A stretch of 64,000 nucleotides of DNA from Agarophyton chilense (lineage: Eukaryota > Rhodophyta > Florideophyceae > Gracilariales > Gracilariaceae): assembly GCA_030374765.1 (NCBI GenBank), contig JARGXX010000016.1:1116001-1180000 (forward strand). Reading direction: 5' to 3'. The notes beneath the pieces were generated by a model that saw only the letters and a program-made list of their open reading frames with translations, was not told the origin of the DNA and made no database searches. The translations under genes and the position numbers were made by a program. Below, piece after piece: positions 43,260-54,539 of this stretch (the first letter of the stretch is position 1; every line of letters begins with the position of its first letter).

Positions 43260-44830
43260 GCTTGCACTAGACTTGAGAAAGAAGCCCTACCTGTTTCTAA
43301 TAGAATACGGTGTGCTGCCCATCATATTGACCTCATAATTCAAGATGTTAAAGAAAGTGCAATGCACGACACATTCTACAGCATTCTTATTGATTTCAAA
43401 GCCTTCCTGAGATGACAATATATTTTACCCGATGATGTGCGCTCAATATGGCAAGCAGTTTCAAATACCCGATGACTCTCGCTTGGGAGAGTACTTTCGT
43501 GGTTGGTTCGCCATCGTAGTCATGTGGTAGAATATTGGAAGTAGAAAAGTTACTGTACGGCTGGGGCGTTGTGTTGGGTTTTGAAGAGCAACATCCTCCA
43601 GGGAGGTTTTTAGGGACTTAAGATTTTTCCGGAGCCTCCGGCGTGCAACCTCGTTATGAGTAGGAGTAATCCGTTTTCACGGCGATGGCCGGAACGCCGG
43701 TGATGCACCGGCGGGACCGGGTGCCATACACGTGGCCGCAGCGCCCGTGCGACACGTGGCCCCCAGATTGGCCCCTTTTATTAGACGGACATTTAGCTAT
43801 TTAGGATAGACTTTATTTATTCTATTCTACGGTGACTACAGTACTTAGGCCGCCGGGCTCGCGGCCGCCGGTCCAGTAAAGTCTGCCCAACAAGGGTGAT
43901 CTTGGTCTTCCAGATCTTGTACCGCGCCGGTTACCTCGTGAGAGGAAGATCCGGACGTCTTCGTAGGTTTTCCCCCTTGGGGGCATTGTCCTACAGGTTT
44001 TTCTGGCTGCTATAAGGGACTTCATGAAAGCGGTTATATTGTGCTTTCGATTAATTCAGGGCAAAGACACGCTGGTTTCTGAACAGAAAAAAAACTGGAG
44101 CAACTTGCAGAAACTAATAAGAATACTGCAGGGCTGCCTAGGACGTTGAATGGAATGGAACTTCCCTCGGTTGTTATGGACTCCGAGTACACTTCACACT
44201 GTTGAAACTATGCCGCTTCCAATCAAAGTGTCATCGAGTTTTTGGAAGATCAATGATCACAAACATGTGGCGAACTTCAACACCTAACCACAACACACCG
44301 TATGGCAGTACTTTTCTACCAAGGAAAACTCTTCATGTGGATGTACACGAGGGTCGACAAGCTCCAAGCTGAGCGTCATGAGAAAAATGCGCCTTCCAAT
44401 TCTCGGCTTCTCCATGTTCTTCCTGCTGCATTAGTGAAGCTTCGCCTGAGTTCTTTCAGATTGTGAAAGAACACAAAGAGAGGCTTTTGAAAAGACATGA
44501 CTCTACGCACCTCATTGATTTGGAGCAAGAATTCGTCGTGCTACGCAGTTCGGTAAGGCGATATGATCTCACGCATATCCCCAAACATGATTCTGGTAGT
44601 ATGATGATTGCAGGAAACACTTTCATGAACGCATGGAAGCCGCACATAGGGAAATTCCCGAAGTTGCATACCTTTCCTGGAAATCTTTCTAGTGTCTTCT
44701 CTGGGACTATCACCGTAGAATCCAATTTTTCCGTCATGAATTAGGAGAAAGATTAGTATCTCTAGGACCTAACCCACGTTTAGATTGAAAAAATAATGTA
44801 GGACAAACAGTGGCAAAACATTCAAAGCCT
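43260..44830 (+). pseudogene. hAT-like transposase relic
   Basis: Plus-strand frames, full of stops, contain two marks of hAT-type transposases. One is CAAHHIDLIIQDV near 43315-43353 (pattern C.AH.l.li..di). The other is a C-terminal stretch, FSGTITVESNFSVMN (about 44699-44743), continued after stops by EKD ... DLTHV ... DKQWQNIQSL. That matches the C-terminal dimerisation block with its ES.FS signature. The middle is interrupted by a GC-rich segment (about 43570-43995) that looks foreign. A clear 93-codon piece is at 44463-44744. It is dead, with no terminal repeats found. Confidence 0.5.
43570..43995. other. GC-rich insert within the hAT relic
   Basis: It begins TGTTGGGT and ends GTCCTACA, and contains a perfect 8-bp hairpin CGCCGGTG-ATG-CACCGGCG (43695-43713) and CACGTG motifs. 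TG...CA ends suggest a solo LTR, but the 5-bp flanks do not match and no second copy is in the window. Confidence 0.25.
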
Positions 44831-44840
44831 CCTACGTTAG

Positions 44841-45286
44841 TGTAAAGGAGCAACGATAACGGTTGAGCTCTGAAAGCCGCCGGGGCCTGAGGTATTTTAT
44901 AGACGTCACGTGGACTGGCCGACCTCAACTGGACTCATTTAGATAATTATTTTAATTTGATTAGTGTAATAGATTAGCATAAGAGTGCCAGGGAGATCCC
45001 AGCGCCTTGCCATTGCAATTTACTTGGCTCGAGTGACACTTCTCCCTTAGAGTAAGGTAGGCACCGTTAGGAATCTAAATTACCCCCTTCAGTACATTAG
45101 TTCCACCAATTGGTCTCCAGGACATCGTTTCCGTAGCTCCGACCTGTAGGACTACGCAGTGGACGCCAGCCCCTTGCACCAAGTATTATGGGAGTGCCGC
45201 CGTCAAGGATACGACTTATAGAACCAGCTCTACCCCGCTACCTCAGGTTGAGACCGGTACGCTGACCCACCAGTCATTGCGTTACA
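44841..45286 (+). repeat. solo LTR of family A
   Basis: 446 bp, TGTAAAGGAG...GCGTTACA, the inverse orientation of the LTRs at 728, 55838 and 63248. It is flanked by GTTAG at 44836-44840 and GTTAG at 45287-45291, an exact 5-bp target duplication, with no internal element sequence on either side. This is the outcome of recombination between the two LTRs of an inserted element. Confidence 0.92.
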
Positions 45287-45306
45287 GTTAGTCCTCCGAT
45301 GCGTTT

Positions 45307-45929
45307 TGTAGTATCCGCTGTAACGGAGAGAGCAGACACCTGCGACAGCGTTTGCACTTCCGATATGAGTGCTTGCGGCGAAGGGAAAAGGGAGTAATAG
45401 AGCTACAGCACTAGCGAGCTAAAAGATGGGGGTTGTAAAGCCCCGCTTGCTAATGAGGGTGGTTGATAGACTACGCTCGTTGTTGAACGGAGATCTACTT
45501 ATTGTTACTTGTTCGGGTCTCGGGGTAAGGAATCCTGAACAAATAACAAGTCAGTTGTGAACCCGTTGTTGTCTCCTTTACTTTGTAGTTTGCGCTCACC
45601 TCCGTTACATGTGTAGAGTGCACTGAGGTGAGTGCCACAAATTAATATCTAGATATAAAACTTGGTGAGCCAATTAGCCCCTCTACAGTATAGAGTAATA
45701 GGGTCTAGCGTAATCGGCTGTTATGGGCTACGGTCTACGAAGGGTAGACTTTCCTACCACGTAGCCATCCACTACATGCGCCTTTGCAAGCCAACTCGCA
45801 CGTGAAACATACAACTTCTGCGGGATGCCGCTCATAACTCATTCCATGCCGCATCAGCCTTGTATGAGTATCTTCGTACTTAGATGAGAAAAAGGATGTA
45901 TCGGCTGCTGGAAGATTTCGAATACTACA
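45307..45929 (-). repeat. solo LTR of family B
   Basis: About 623 bp, TGTAGTATCCGC...GAATACTACA, inverted relative to B1. Flanks are CGTTT and CTTTT, a 5-bp duplication with one change. It keeps the family hairpin (45592-45636). It lies 20 bp from the family A solo LTR. Confidence 0.8.
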
Positions 45930-48060
45930 CTTTTCGACTAAACATGTTGTTCGTAAAATTGTACGCCTTTATCCGTTTTTTATTGAGCCCGCGCGAGCAG
46001 AAAACAAATTCATTGCAATATACAACATATAATTGGATCAATGTGCATTTTTCCCATAGATGAAATCATCGACGGAATCATGAGAGCCGGAAAGAATTCA
46101 CTGCCATTTGAGCGATAAAATACTCTCACTGCAACTATTCTCATCGGCGACAGCCTCTCGTCGACAAAGCCATATATCTGTCTGTCCAATGGTTTGGCAG
46201 TTTGAAAATTTCTGTACCGCCGGACACATGATCGTGATGGTCATTTTTGGACTTTGCTTCGGAGAGCCTGTAGCCAAGTATGCAGGTTCTGCTGTCCTGA
46301 ACGTTGTCTGTGGTATCCTGAGAGTGGGTGTCAGCAGAAATGGTCAACAGATCATAAAAGTAGCCAGAGTGTCCCAAAAACGATTGAAATGGGTCTCGTT
46401 TCTCGATATCAAGGCTATATAGCAGATCAAAGATGCCTTGTTCACACTATGGACTCTGTAATTGTCCAAAGTCCAGAGTGTGCGCACGTACAAGATCGGC
46501 CGTCTACTGAGTTTGAACGGACTCCAATTGGTGCTCAATTACCGCCGGGACAGTAATCACTCGTGTTAATGGAGACGTGGTAATACTCCAAACGTTACTT
46601 GTAACTTTCACGTCAATTTGGGAACAATCGAGCCATTTAGGGCGCTGATGTGGCCGCATGGTGTCCACAGCATGTGTTGCACTGACCCCAGGGGCTCATA
46701 GGACAATGGTGTCTACCGGACTCAAGCAGACCGGCACACAGATTGAGCGTACAGGGCTGCAGCTCCAGGGGTGTGAAGGAGGTGAATGAGATTGTCATTG
46801 AAAACGGGCTGAACTTGGCTCTAGATAGTGGCACAAAAAAAAGAATAAGGGTTGGAGGTGGGCGTAAAATGAATTTTAACGTTGTGATGGAGCATAGAGG
46901 GGAGAATGAAGTTAAGAAAACGGTGCTGATTGCTACACATTGTTGACCAAAAAACCCATCATGTCGTCAGCGCGCGAAGCGAAAGCGACAAACCGGGTTT
47001 GCTCATGCGCTTTTCGTTAGAAGCGAAATGGCCAGGGGCTACGGCGATGGCGCCGGCTGCGAAAGCGTCCGCATCTGCGGCGGTGGCGACTGCCGCAGCC
47101 GCAACGGTGGCGGAGACGGCTGCAGCCGTGGCTACGCAATCCGTTTGCAGCTTGTTGTATGCTGGAGGAAAACGAGGTCGACCGAAGTTGGGAGGTGTGC
47201 CCGGGCATAAAATTTGGAGTTCACACACCAGCGAGGGATGAAGAAGCGAGCGTGAAGTTCTGGAGCATTCTCCTATGTGGCTGAGATGCAGGACAGCTGG
47301 AGGGCGGGCATGGAAAAAGAAGTGAAGTTGTGGCGCGTTTTGGTGAGTTCTGACATGCTTCTAGGCGCCAGAGGGCCCTGAAAGGCAGCCGGCTGCAGCA
47401 AAGGCTCAGGTAATGGACGGGTGGTGCGAGAGTAGCCAGCAATTCGGACTTTTCGAAGCATTTCCGAATTTGGGACCGAATTGTTTCCGAACCTGCCCGA
47501 ATTTGGATATTTATTATGAATATGCGAAGTCAAAGAGGCCTGGCCGGGGAGGAGGGGGGAAAGGGAAGGAGGTCGAAGAAGAAGAAAAAGTAAACAGAAT
47601 TGTAGGCCTGCCCGTGACAAGCCCTGCATGGTACCGCATCCCAAGTCTTAAAATACGAAGATGTCTGAAGCTAATACTACTTGCACTATTTTCGATGGCT
47701 CCAAAAAAGAGATTATCGAAAGTTGCTTTTTCGCCATATAATATGTCGCCATAACGGGAAAGACAGGCAAAAAAAGAAAATTTCTCGGTCCCTTCGCGAG
47801 GTCTACGTTCGACTTCTTTTACAAAACATTTCAAGAGAAAGGTTCTTTGATAAACCAAACAGTGCACTACACCGCTGTGAAGAAGCAGATTATGGCGTAT
47901 CTTAAAATGAAGAGCCAGTCATCAGAAGATGTAAATGGATTAGTTTTTGACCGCTTAATCCCGGAGAATCTGTTGTTTTCTTTTTTCACATTGGACGCGT
48001 TCTAAAATGATTTAGGCTTCAATGATACGCCTATTTTTAGATTGCTAAAAAATCTCCCTT
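45930..48060. other. decayed unique sequence
   Basis: Several frames of 60-120 codons overlap on both strands without recognisable motifs. The only one with a nameable feature is at 46930-47241. Confidence 0.45.
46930..47241 (+). CDS. Ala-rich ORF with AT-hook-like motif (doubtful)
   Basis: A 103-codon frame with a long Ala/Thr/Val run encoded by GCN-rich repeats (47040-47140), then GKRGRPKLGG, which fits the AT-hook core RGRP. AT hooks bind the minor groove of AT-rich DNA. The start codon is CTG or a later one. The repeat-driven composition makes a chance ORF likely. Confidence 0.2.
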   Translation: MLHIVDQKTHHVVSARSESDKPGLLMRFSLEAKWPGATAMAPAAKASASAAVATAAAATVAETAAAVATQSVCSLLYAGGKRGRPKLGGVPGHKIWSSHTSEG

Positions 48061-48085
48061 ATAATGATTGTCATCAGTATGGGGG

Positions 48086-48202
48086 GGGGGCCCCTTCGCG
48101 CCAAATCTCCCTACACGTCTGCCCCGTGGCACGCAAATGCATGAGAGGGGGCCCCTTCGCGCCAAATCTCCCTACACGTCTGACCCGTGGCACGCAAATG
48201 CA
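48086..48202. repeat. 61-bp direct tandem duplication
   Basis: A unit containing CCCCTTCGCGCCAAATCTCC and CCGTGGCACGCAAATGCA occurs twice with a 61-bp period, preceded by a run of ten G. Confidence 0.88.
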
Positions 48203-48284
48203 CTCCCACCCAATAAAAAGCCAAATCACCAAGATAGTTTGGAACCAATGCATTCTCGTGCTACAAAGAGATATCCGGCGCCAC

Positions 48285-48570
48285 TGTGCGTGCCGCGGCC
48301 GCTGCTAAGGCGCGCAGCGCCGCTAGCGGCCGTCAAGTTGCAAAGTACTTGCCTGTACGTCGCTAGCGGCCGTCAAGTTGCATAGTCTGTCACTTTGAGT
48401 CTACACTGCAAGTAATAGTATTGGCGGCAGTTTAAACGGAAATATGTGCGTGCCGCGGCCGCTGCTAAGGCGCGCAGCGCCGCTAGCGGCCGTCAAGTTG
48501 CTAAGTCCGTTCCTGTACGTCGACACTGCAAGTTACAGTTTCGGAGGCAGTTTGAACGGCATAATATGCT
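48285..48570. repeat. GC-palindromic repeat, two copies 160 bp apart
   Basis: TGTGCGTGCCGCGGCCGC, then GGCGCGCAGCGCCGC, then TAGCGGCCGTCAAGTTGC occur at 48285 and again at 48445. They are followed by similar tails ending in GGCGGCAGTTTAAACGG and GGAGGCAGTTTGAACGG. GGCGC-GCA-GCGCC can form a hairpin. A partial third tail is near 48727. Confidence 0.85.
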
Positions 48571-48870
48571 ACAACTGCCCCATTGCTTTTAAAATAAAAT
48601 GTCCTCAACCAAGCTCACCATACATTTCAGAGCTCGTTTCATGATATATCTTTAATATATCGTGCACCAGCTAATGCTAAACGGCACAGCGCTCCTATTA
48701 GCCGATAACCTGCTAGGATCCATCACTGTACGTCGACACTGTCAATAATATAATCTTCAGCAAGCTTGGCCTTATATCTCTGCAAAAGGCTACGCTTAGA
48801 GCTACAAACGCTACTAAAAGCTCAAGCACAGTATAATAAGCTTCATAGAAACGAAATAGTCGAGCAGAAC

Positions 48871-48905
48871 GACCGCGGCGCGCAGCGCCGCCTGCGGCCG
48901 AAGGC
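48871..48905. repeat. paired GC hairpins
   Basis: GGCGC-GCA-GCGCC followed directly by GCGGCC-GAA-GGCCGC, related to the repeats at 48285. Confidence 0.8.
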
Positions 48906-49055
48906 CGCTTTCTCTTGTGCGTTTGTATCTATTTCTTACATGTCGTAGCTTTTCAAGTACAGAGCGTATCAACATCAGTCATTGACGAAAGGTATCATTG
49001 AGTATCATTTTGGTCAAGTGTTGGAACTTGTTCTACATCCTCCCCGAAGCGTCGT

Positions 49056-49319
49056 GTGAGGAATAATTTACCAAGACCGGATGCTAGTTCCAAGACTACC
49101 CGGAAGCCCAAAAGTCACGTCGAACAGTTGACAAAATACTTTTCCGGGGTGCAACTTGTGCTGAAAAAGAACTTTAACATCAGGACTTCAGAAACGGCGG
49201 AAGAGGACTGGACTTGCAGATGTTGTAAAAAGACGGTACACGGTACAACCCATTGTCCTTCGAATCCGCACCCTGACACGAAGTGTTTTGCAAACTTCGG
49301 TTGGCAACGTACGCTGTAA
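49056..49319 (+). CDS. small Cys-rich ORF, unidentified
   Basis: An 87-codon frame: basic N-terminus (KTTRKPKSH), a helical middle (VEQLTKYFSGVQLVLKKNFN) and a Cys/His cluster with WTCRCCKK, then TTHCPSNPHPDTKC. The cluster C-x2-C ... H-C ... H-x5-C could bind zinc. No family recognised; possibly the tail of a decayed element protein. Confidence 0.3.
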   Translation: MRNNLPRPDASSKTTRKPKSHVEQLTKYFSGVQLVLKKNFNIRTSETAEEDWTCRCCKKTVHGTTHCPSNPHPDTKCFANFGWQRTL

Positions 49320-49423
49320 TAACAAAAAAAAGAGCGAAACAAAGAACAAGTACAAGGTTTCGAAAAGATTAGTTCTTCGAATCGATTTCAGAGTGTAACG
49401 ACCGGAAAAATATTGTTAGCTAT

Positions 49424-49903
49424 CTACTCGCTAACGACGGCAGTAGTTGCGCGCAACGCATCATTGATCTCGGCGAGTCTTTTGGCCGTGCCTTGCGACT
49501 GCTCTTGTTCGAGAGTCGAGGGCTCTACCAGGGCAGCACGATCGGCTTCCAGCTGGGCAGCTTGCGCGTTTTCTCGCGCATTGCTGACACCTAGACAAAG
49601 GCGCTCAATCTACCAACTGAGTTGAGTGGATAATCATGGATAAGTAGTTTCCTCGCACACAACGTCAAGATCACCGGCTGCAAGGGCTATGGCTCGTGCG
49701 GAGGAGGCCAGACCAGTAGAGGTGGTCGCAGTCTGTAAACAATTAAGAGCTTTCCTGACCAATACGACTTCTGCAGGGAGCGCCATAGGTGTCACACAAC
49801 CAACTCTAAAGTCCTGTGGGAACCTTGTATCGCTGTCTTCTTCATTGACCCCTAGCGATCGATTCTCCTCCCCCTTCTCTCTACCACTGACAGCGTTAAA
49901 AAT
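49424..49903 (-). CDS. probable two-exon gene, coiled-coil C-terminus, unknown function
   Basis: Two minus-strand open segments join cleanly by a 51-bp intron (49610-49660; donor GTGTGC, acceptor TTGGTAG, CTCAAC upstream as possible branch point). Exon a (49661-49903) reads about 81 codons, including NEEDSDTRFPQDFRVG, ALPAEVVLVRKALNCLQ and SSARAIALAAGDLDV. Exon b (49424-49609) continues IERLCLGVSNARENAQAA, an Ala/Gln/Glu/Leu-rich coil, and ends ALRATTAVVSE. Both are in phase 0 and protein-like. An alternative donor 3 bp upstream also keeps phase. The frame is open to TAG 49904-49906, so the first exon or start is unresolved; the only in-frame ATG is at 49786 (103 residues). I recognise no family. 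Confidence 0.45.
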
Positions 49904-50014
49904 CTACTTTTTTAATTCATCCTTTCTTTAATTATTCCGCATTTTGCCTGAATATCTTCGGTGCTTTGTTCTCTCTCTCTCTACGGTTCATATATCCGTC
50001 CTTTTGATCATCCC

Positions 50015-50155
50015 ATGTACAACAAATCAGCCGGCCACGATCATAACATGCAAGGTAAAAAGCCCGACTCTTACTCGTCTTTCGCCACCTCTGACCCGCT
50101 TAACTATCATACAAACGCGTACCAAACCCCTCGTGAGACACAAACGCCTTCATAA
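50015..50155 (+). CDS. small Asn/Ser/Tyr-rich ORF (doubtful)
   Basis: 46 codons from ATG 50015, MYNKSAGHDHNMQGK..., polar throughout, starting about 110 bp from the open frame of the divergent gene at 49424-49903. It may be the first exon of something longer (GTAAAA follows ATGCAAG at 50050-50056) or chance. Confidence 0.2.
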   Translation: MYNKSAGHDHNMQGKKPDSYSSFATSDPLNYHTNAYQTPRETQTPS

Positions 50156-50399
50156 AACTCCAATTCCATTTCAATAAGCAAACAGCTACAGTCTCATTCT
50201 TCGTATGCCCGGCAACGATTTGTGTCTTCCCCTACCTCTGCAAACTCCTATTTTTTTGAAAAGCTTAATCTTCTGTTTTCTAAGCTTGCGCTTCTTCTTT
50301 CACCAGGGCCATTTCTTTCAATTAATCCCTAAAGTAAATATCATTTTCAACTATGTTTCCCTCCTTCACAACTGTCTTCGCGTGTGATATGTTCCCTTC

Positions 50400-51545
50400 C
50401 TATGCCGCCAACCAAGGCAGCTTTTTCGGACACCACTCATTATAAGCCTCGCAGTGGTTTGCATACGCATTATCTCCGCTCATTTGAATCACTTCCATTA
50501 CCATCTCATCTTTCAATAAGATCGATCTCCGCAAGTGTACGCTAGCAAGATTTAAGGGATCGCCCTTCAATATTTCAAGATGACATCTACGTACCCTAAT
50601 TTGCGAAGGACGCTTCTGAAAATCACAACTGAAGCTCTTGCACGTCCAATTCCTTGACACATTAAACGCATCTCCTCCATTTGTGCTCTTGGTTTCAAAA
50701 AATAGAAAACCACTCGTGTTATCTCTGATGCCCAAACACGGAAGTAGTGCCTCACACAGATCCATCAACAAAGAATTGAAAACTCCACTATAACTGTCCC
50801 ACTCTCGAATCGTGTACTTTCTTTGAACTTCTGAATTCTTTATGGCCCCACAGAGAGTCATAGTTATTCAACAGGACCGTACGGAAACGTTTTCAATTTC
50901 AAGCTCAGATATCTCATCGTATCTCAAACCCAAATTAAAATCTAAAACCATCACACCGTGTAGAGCGATATCAGTTGCACATGGTGGATTACCACTTCCG
51001 TATCAAAACTTTTCAGGAATATGGCAGATATATTCTGGCATTATAGGCCTCGCACGAATTGTAACTGCTCCAAAACGCAATAAATTCCCACGATGTGCTC
51101 TTCTCAAACAATCGAGATATGGACAATATTTTATCGAACTACCCTTTGCACCTCTATTGTCATGAACCGACCAGATTTCACCATGACCTTTTTCGCAATA
51201 AGCAATCCATAATCCTTGAAAACCCCTCCTCAAAGATTCATTTGTGGGTGCTTGCCGGGTTCCAAATCTGCAAAATTCGGCCATCAGGTTAAGAACCAGG
51301 ACAGAAATTTTTTTGTTGATGGTTATTGGATCAGTGACATTCTTCAGCGTTGCATACTTCTCAATAAGTCTCTTGGCTAGCTTGATATTCGCTTGCGTTG
51401 ACTTGTTATGTGCCCAATGCAAAAGTTCGTAGCTCTGTCTGAGCAGAGCGCTGTCAAAGAGGTGGTCCTTGCATCTTCTCACCCACTTCCTACGCCCTGG
51501 ATTATCGAACTCTTGCAATTCTAACGTGCTTTGAGAAGATAACAT
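50400..51545 (-). pseudogene. tyrosine recombinase relic (Crypton-like)
   Basis: From ATG 51545, one continuous minus-strand register of about 380 codons is interrupted only by TGA 51003-51005 and a second TGA near 50874. The C-terminal half shows the tyrosine recombinase layout: LGLRYDEISELEIENV with the first catalytic Arg (about 50900-50945); a beta-hairpin with Lys (GAIKNSEVQRKY); VHLRRS, the H-x-x-R box (about 50525); then IQMSGDN and NHCEAY with a candidate nucleophile Tyr. These enzymes cut and rejoin DNA through a 3'-phosphotyrosine. Eukaryotic relatives are found in Crypton and DIRS elements. No reverse transcriptase is adjacent, so Crypton-like is the better guess. Confidence 0.55.
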
Positions 51546-54535
51546 GCTTATTTACCTTTAAATTATAAACTAAGATCGCTATCTTATGAAAACGTGAACA
51601 AGTTAGTCCGAGGTTTCTTGACACTCATCAGTTAGTGTTTAGAAAAAAACCAAGCACAAAAGGTTTCAGCGTTTCTTGGATCAATATCATCTCTAAACTG
51701 GTTTTAAAACTATCATACTACTACTGTAATTTCGAACATACGGCATACTTTCAGCAATATATGAATCTTTGAATGGTTCCATATCCTACAGTAGAACGAA
51801 GATGATCATCCCTTCCCTTCACAGTGGTCGATGATAGCTTGTCAGGTTGATTCGAATCGTTGAGCGCCTTGGGGTGGAAAAAGATCTCCGAGAAGGAGGA
51901 GCTGGATCGGGTTTTAAACTGCCACGTCAGAATAGTAGTACGGAACCTGCAACTTGGATTCAAGCATGCCACTCGCTTTCGTCAAGAAAACATAATGGTT
52001 TCGGAAAGGGTTGCACGGAGAGTGAAGATGATATCAAAAAAATGGGAGTTTGCCCGAAAGAACTGAGAAACAGCTTATTTCTTCTTGAGAGAAGAAAAAA
52101 TCTTTTGGAGAGATCCATTCTGACATCGATTTCTATTTTAGTGACACTGGGATTGACAAAAGTGAGATAACCAGAACCAGTACCTGCAGCTTAACCACCG
52201 CAACGTACGGCTGTACTCAAAGAAAAGTTTGCGCCAGAGCTCCCTATGAGTTTGGTTGAGCTTGACATATTGTGGGGGGTTGATTCTCGTATTTGTTTTT
52301 TATATTGTTCACGTAGGTTATGGTGAACTGTTCTAAGAAATCTCTGAACTTGACCAGATTTTGGTAGTTAAGATGATGAAGGTAATAGAAAGTTCTTAAT
52401 TTATGTAAAAATATCCAATATTGCTTTATAAATAATGCTACATTGCCAATAAGTAGTCTTGCTATTATCCGCGACGTTTGACATTTTCTGTAAGACGAAA
52501 GACACCCTACAAGAAGAGAACCAGTAAGTCACGCTATTGCGGGTTCATAGAGAGAAGTAATCCGCCATTTGGAGCGAGCTTCGGAGAATGGGCGCTTCCT
52601 GAAAACACAAAAGCACAAATTGCGTGTCCTTATTCCTCACACGTGTAGACAAATGCGAAGTTCGCTACACAAAGACTCGGCCTTGATTGTTGACGACGAG
52701 AAACGTGCGAAGTAGACAAGTGCATGCACAAAATTGTTTTGTAAAAAATAACTAAATCTCTGTCCAACAGTACGACCGAGAAAAAGTAATATCGGTCGTT
52801 GGATGCTCCTAGCTAATTGTGCGTAAAGAGCATATTGTAGTGTAATGACTTCTTTTCTGTGTAGTCTATCACGGTCAGTTTCAAGTTTTGTGCATACAAA
52901 AATTGTGTTTTCAGGAAGCGCCCCACAACCCAAAACCTCGGCAACTTCTGCCGACAACGTGGTAAGGCGGAGTAATTTAAACGCCCTTGCTGCCAAAATC
53001 TTCACCCGGCAAGATCTCCTGCACGCGATAAAAGCTCGATGTTTGCTACGCGCTCCTCCCTGCAGCGGACTACTTCACCACTCTAAGATCCCTTGGGCTC
53101 TGTGATATTATGCGAAGACGCTTCCACAACCACAGATACGAGCCCACCCTCTGTGATAATACTGAGAGTATCCCATCATCAGCCACACGGAGCACGCTAG
53201 TTCTCACTGCTTCAAAGTGCCATTGTCAAACAACCGTCATGAGATATTGGGTTGATATTATCACCATGTCGTACATCAATAGTCACATCCTTTGTCGTTA
53301 ACGATTACACATGACTATGTATCACTCAGTTGCTATGTTACATAGATACTTCCAATTTACCGGTGACATCAAGCTACTACGCAATGCTTCGGCGCAGTGG
53401 AGACTGACGGAGTAACCGTCACAAAAATTTTATCCTCAAAGAACCAATTCTGATCTTCTTCAATAGGTTCTTTTGCTCCACTTAAAACGTTTGCCACATT
53501 AATGCCACCAAGTATTCTAAGTTTCTGAGCGACACCATTATTTGATTCATCATCCCCAGTCAATTTTGCTTCGGATTCGAGCATATCATTTAAATTCGAA
53601 ACGTCCTGAGCTCAAATTGGAGCATGTGGTCGGTTCATTCCACCTCCTTTTAACCCGCTCAAGCTCTGAATAGAACGAGATATTTGTAAATAGCGATGGT
53701 TAAGAATTGCCAGTACACATCAAACATTCATGGGATAAGAAAGAGTGAGGCACAAACCTTGACAGGTATGAAGCAGAAACTGAATGTGCCCATGCCTACC
53801 GTATTAGTTTGAGTACAAGATTCTGGAATTTGTGGAAGCGTCTAAACTACTGCCGAGCCTTTCAAGTTGTTCAAATCAGATTTCGCAGTCGCGATACCGT
53901 CAGAGAGCGCAGTATATATCGCAGATATCCACTAATCGCGGAATGTAAACTGTTCTTTGTGTTGGCCCGTAGTGGTTAGCTTCAGAGCACACTGGCGCTT
54001 AACTTCCTTATTTGAATTTGACTTCGAGTTCAATAGACATCTTGGGGGCGAAGAATAGGCAAAAGACTTGAAACTTGAAAAAGTTAGAGAGATATAAATT
54101 GCAGAGCAGCGACAATGTACGAAGTTACCATCATTTTTTTAATGCTTTCGTGAGATATACTCTGAGCTTATGCTACGTAAGAGTATACTGTGATAGATTC
54201 CCCACTTTTCCGCTTGATCACATCCATATCAGAAAACGGAAACTGCTTCACTTTGTCGTCACCTATAAAAAGTTTTGTGCCATTCCACAGCCAAGAATTT
54301 CCTGAAACGTCTGTACTTCTTTCGTAGTTATCGACGAAAGCTCTGCAGAGTTGGTCACCTCTTCACCTATCAAGAACCCAACACAGCACATGCAGCAAAT
54401 ATTTTCCTGTGTTTCTTGTTAGTTAGAAGAAAAATTGCTTTGCAAGGCAAAACTGAAGTAACTCAGATGTACCAATTCTGAATTCTGAACAATATACAAC
54501 GCTCTAACGGCTGAAAACTACTATCATAAAGAAGC
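51546..54535. other. AT-rich decayed sequence
   Basis: It holds coding-like fragments without identifiable motifs: a plus-strand basic helical stretch (51857-52066, then stops) and a minus-strand acidic stretch at 53369-53584 (ESEAKLTGDDESNNG, LRILGGINVANVLSGAK) whose frame is open further upstream after a stop. Nothing can be named. Confidence 0.4.
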
Positions 54536-54539
54536 TATC

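Noticed and set aside
49585-49635. tRNA-like D-arm (minus strand AACTCAGTTGGTAGATTG)
   Set aside because: The anticodon loop does not fit and there is no T-arm; the bases are better explained as the end of a short intron.
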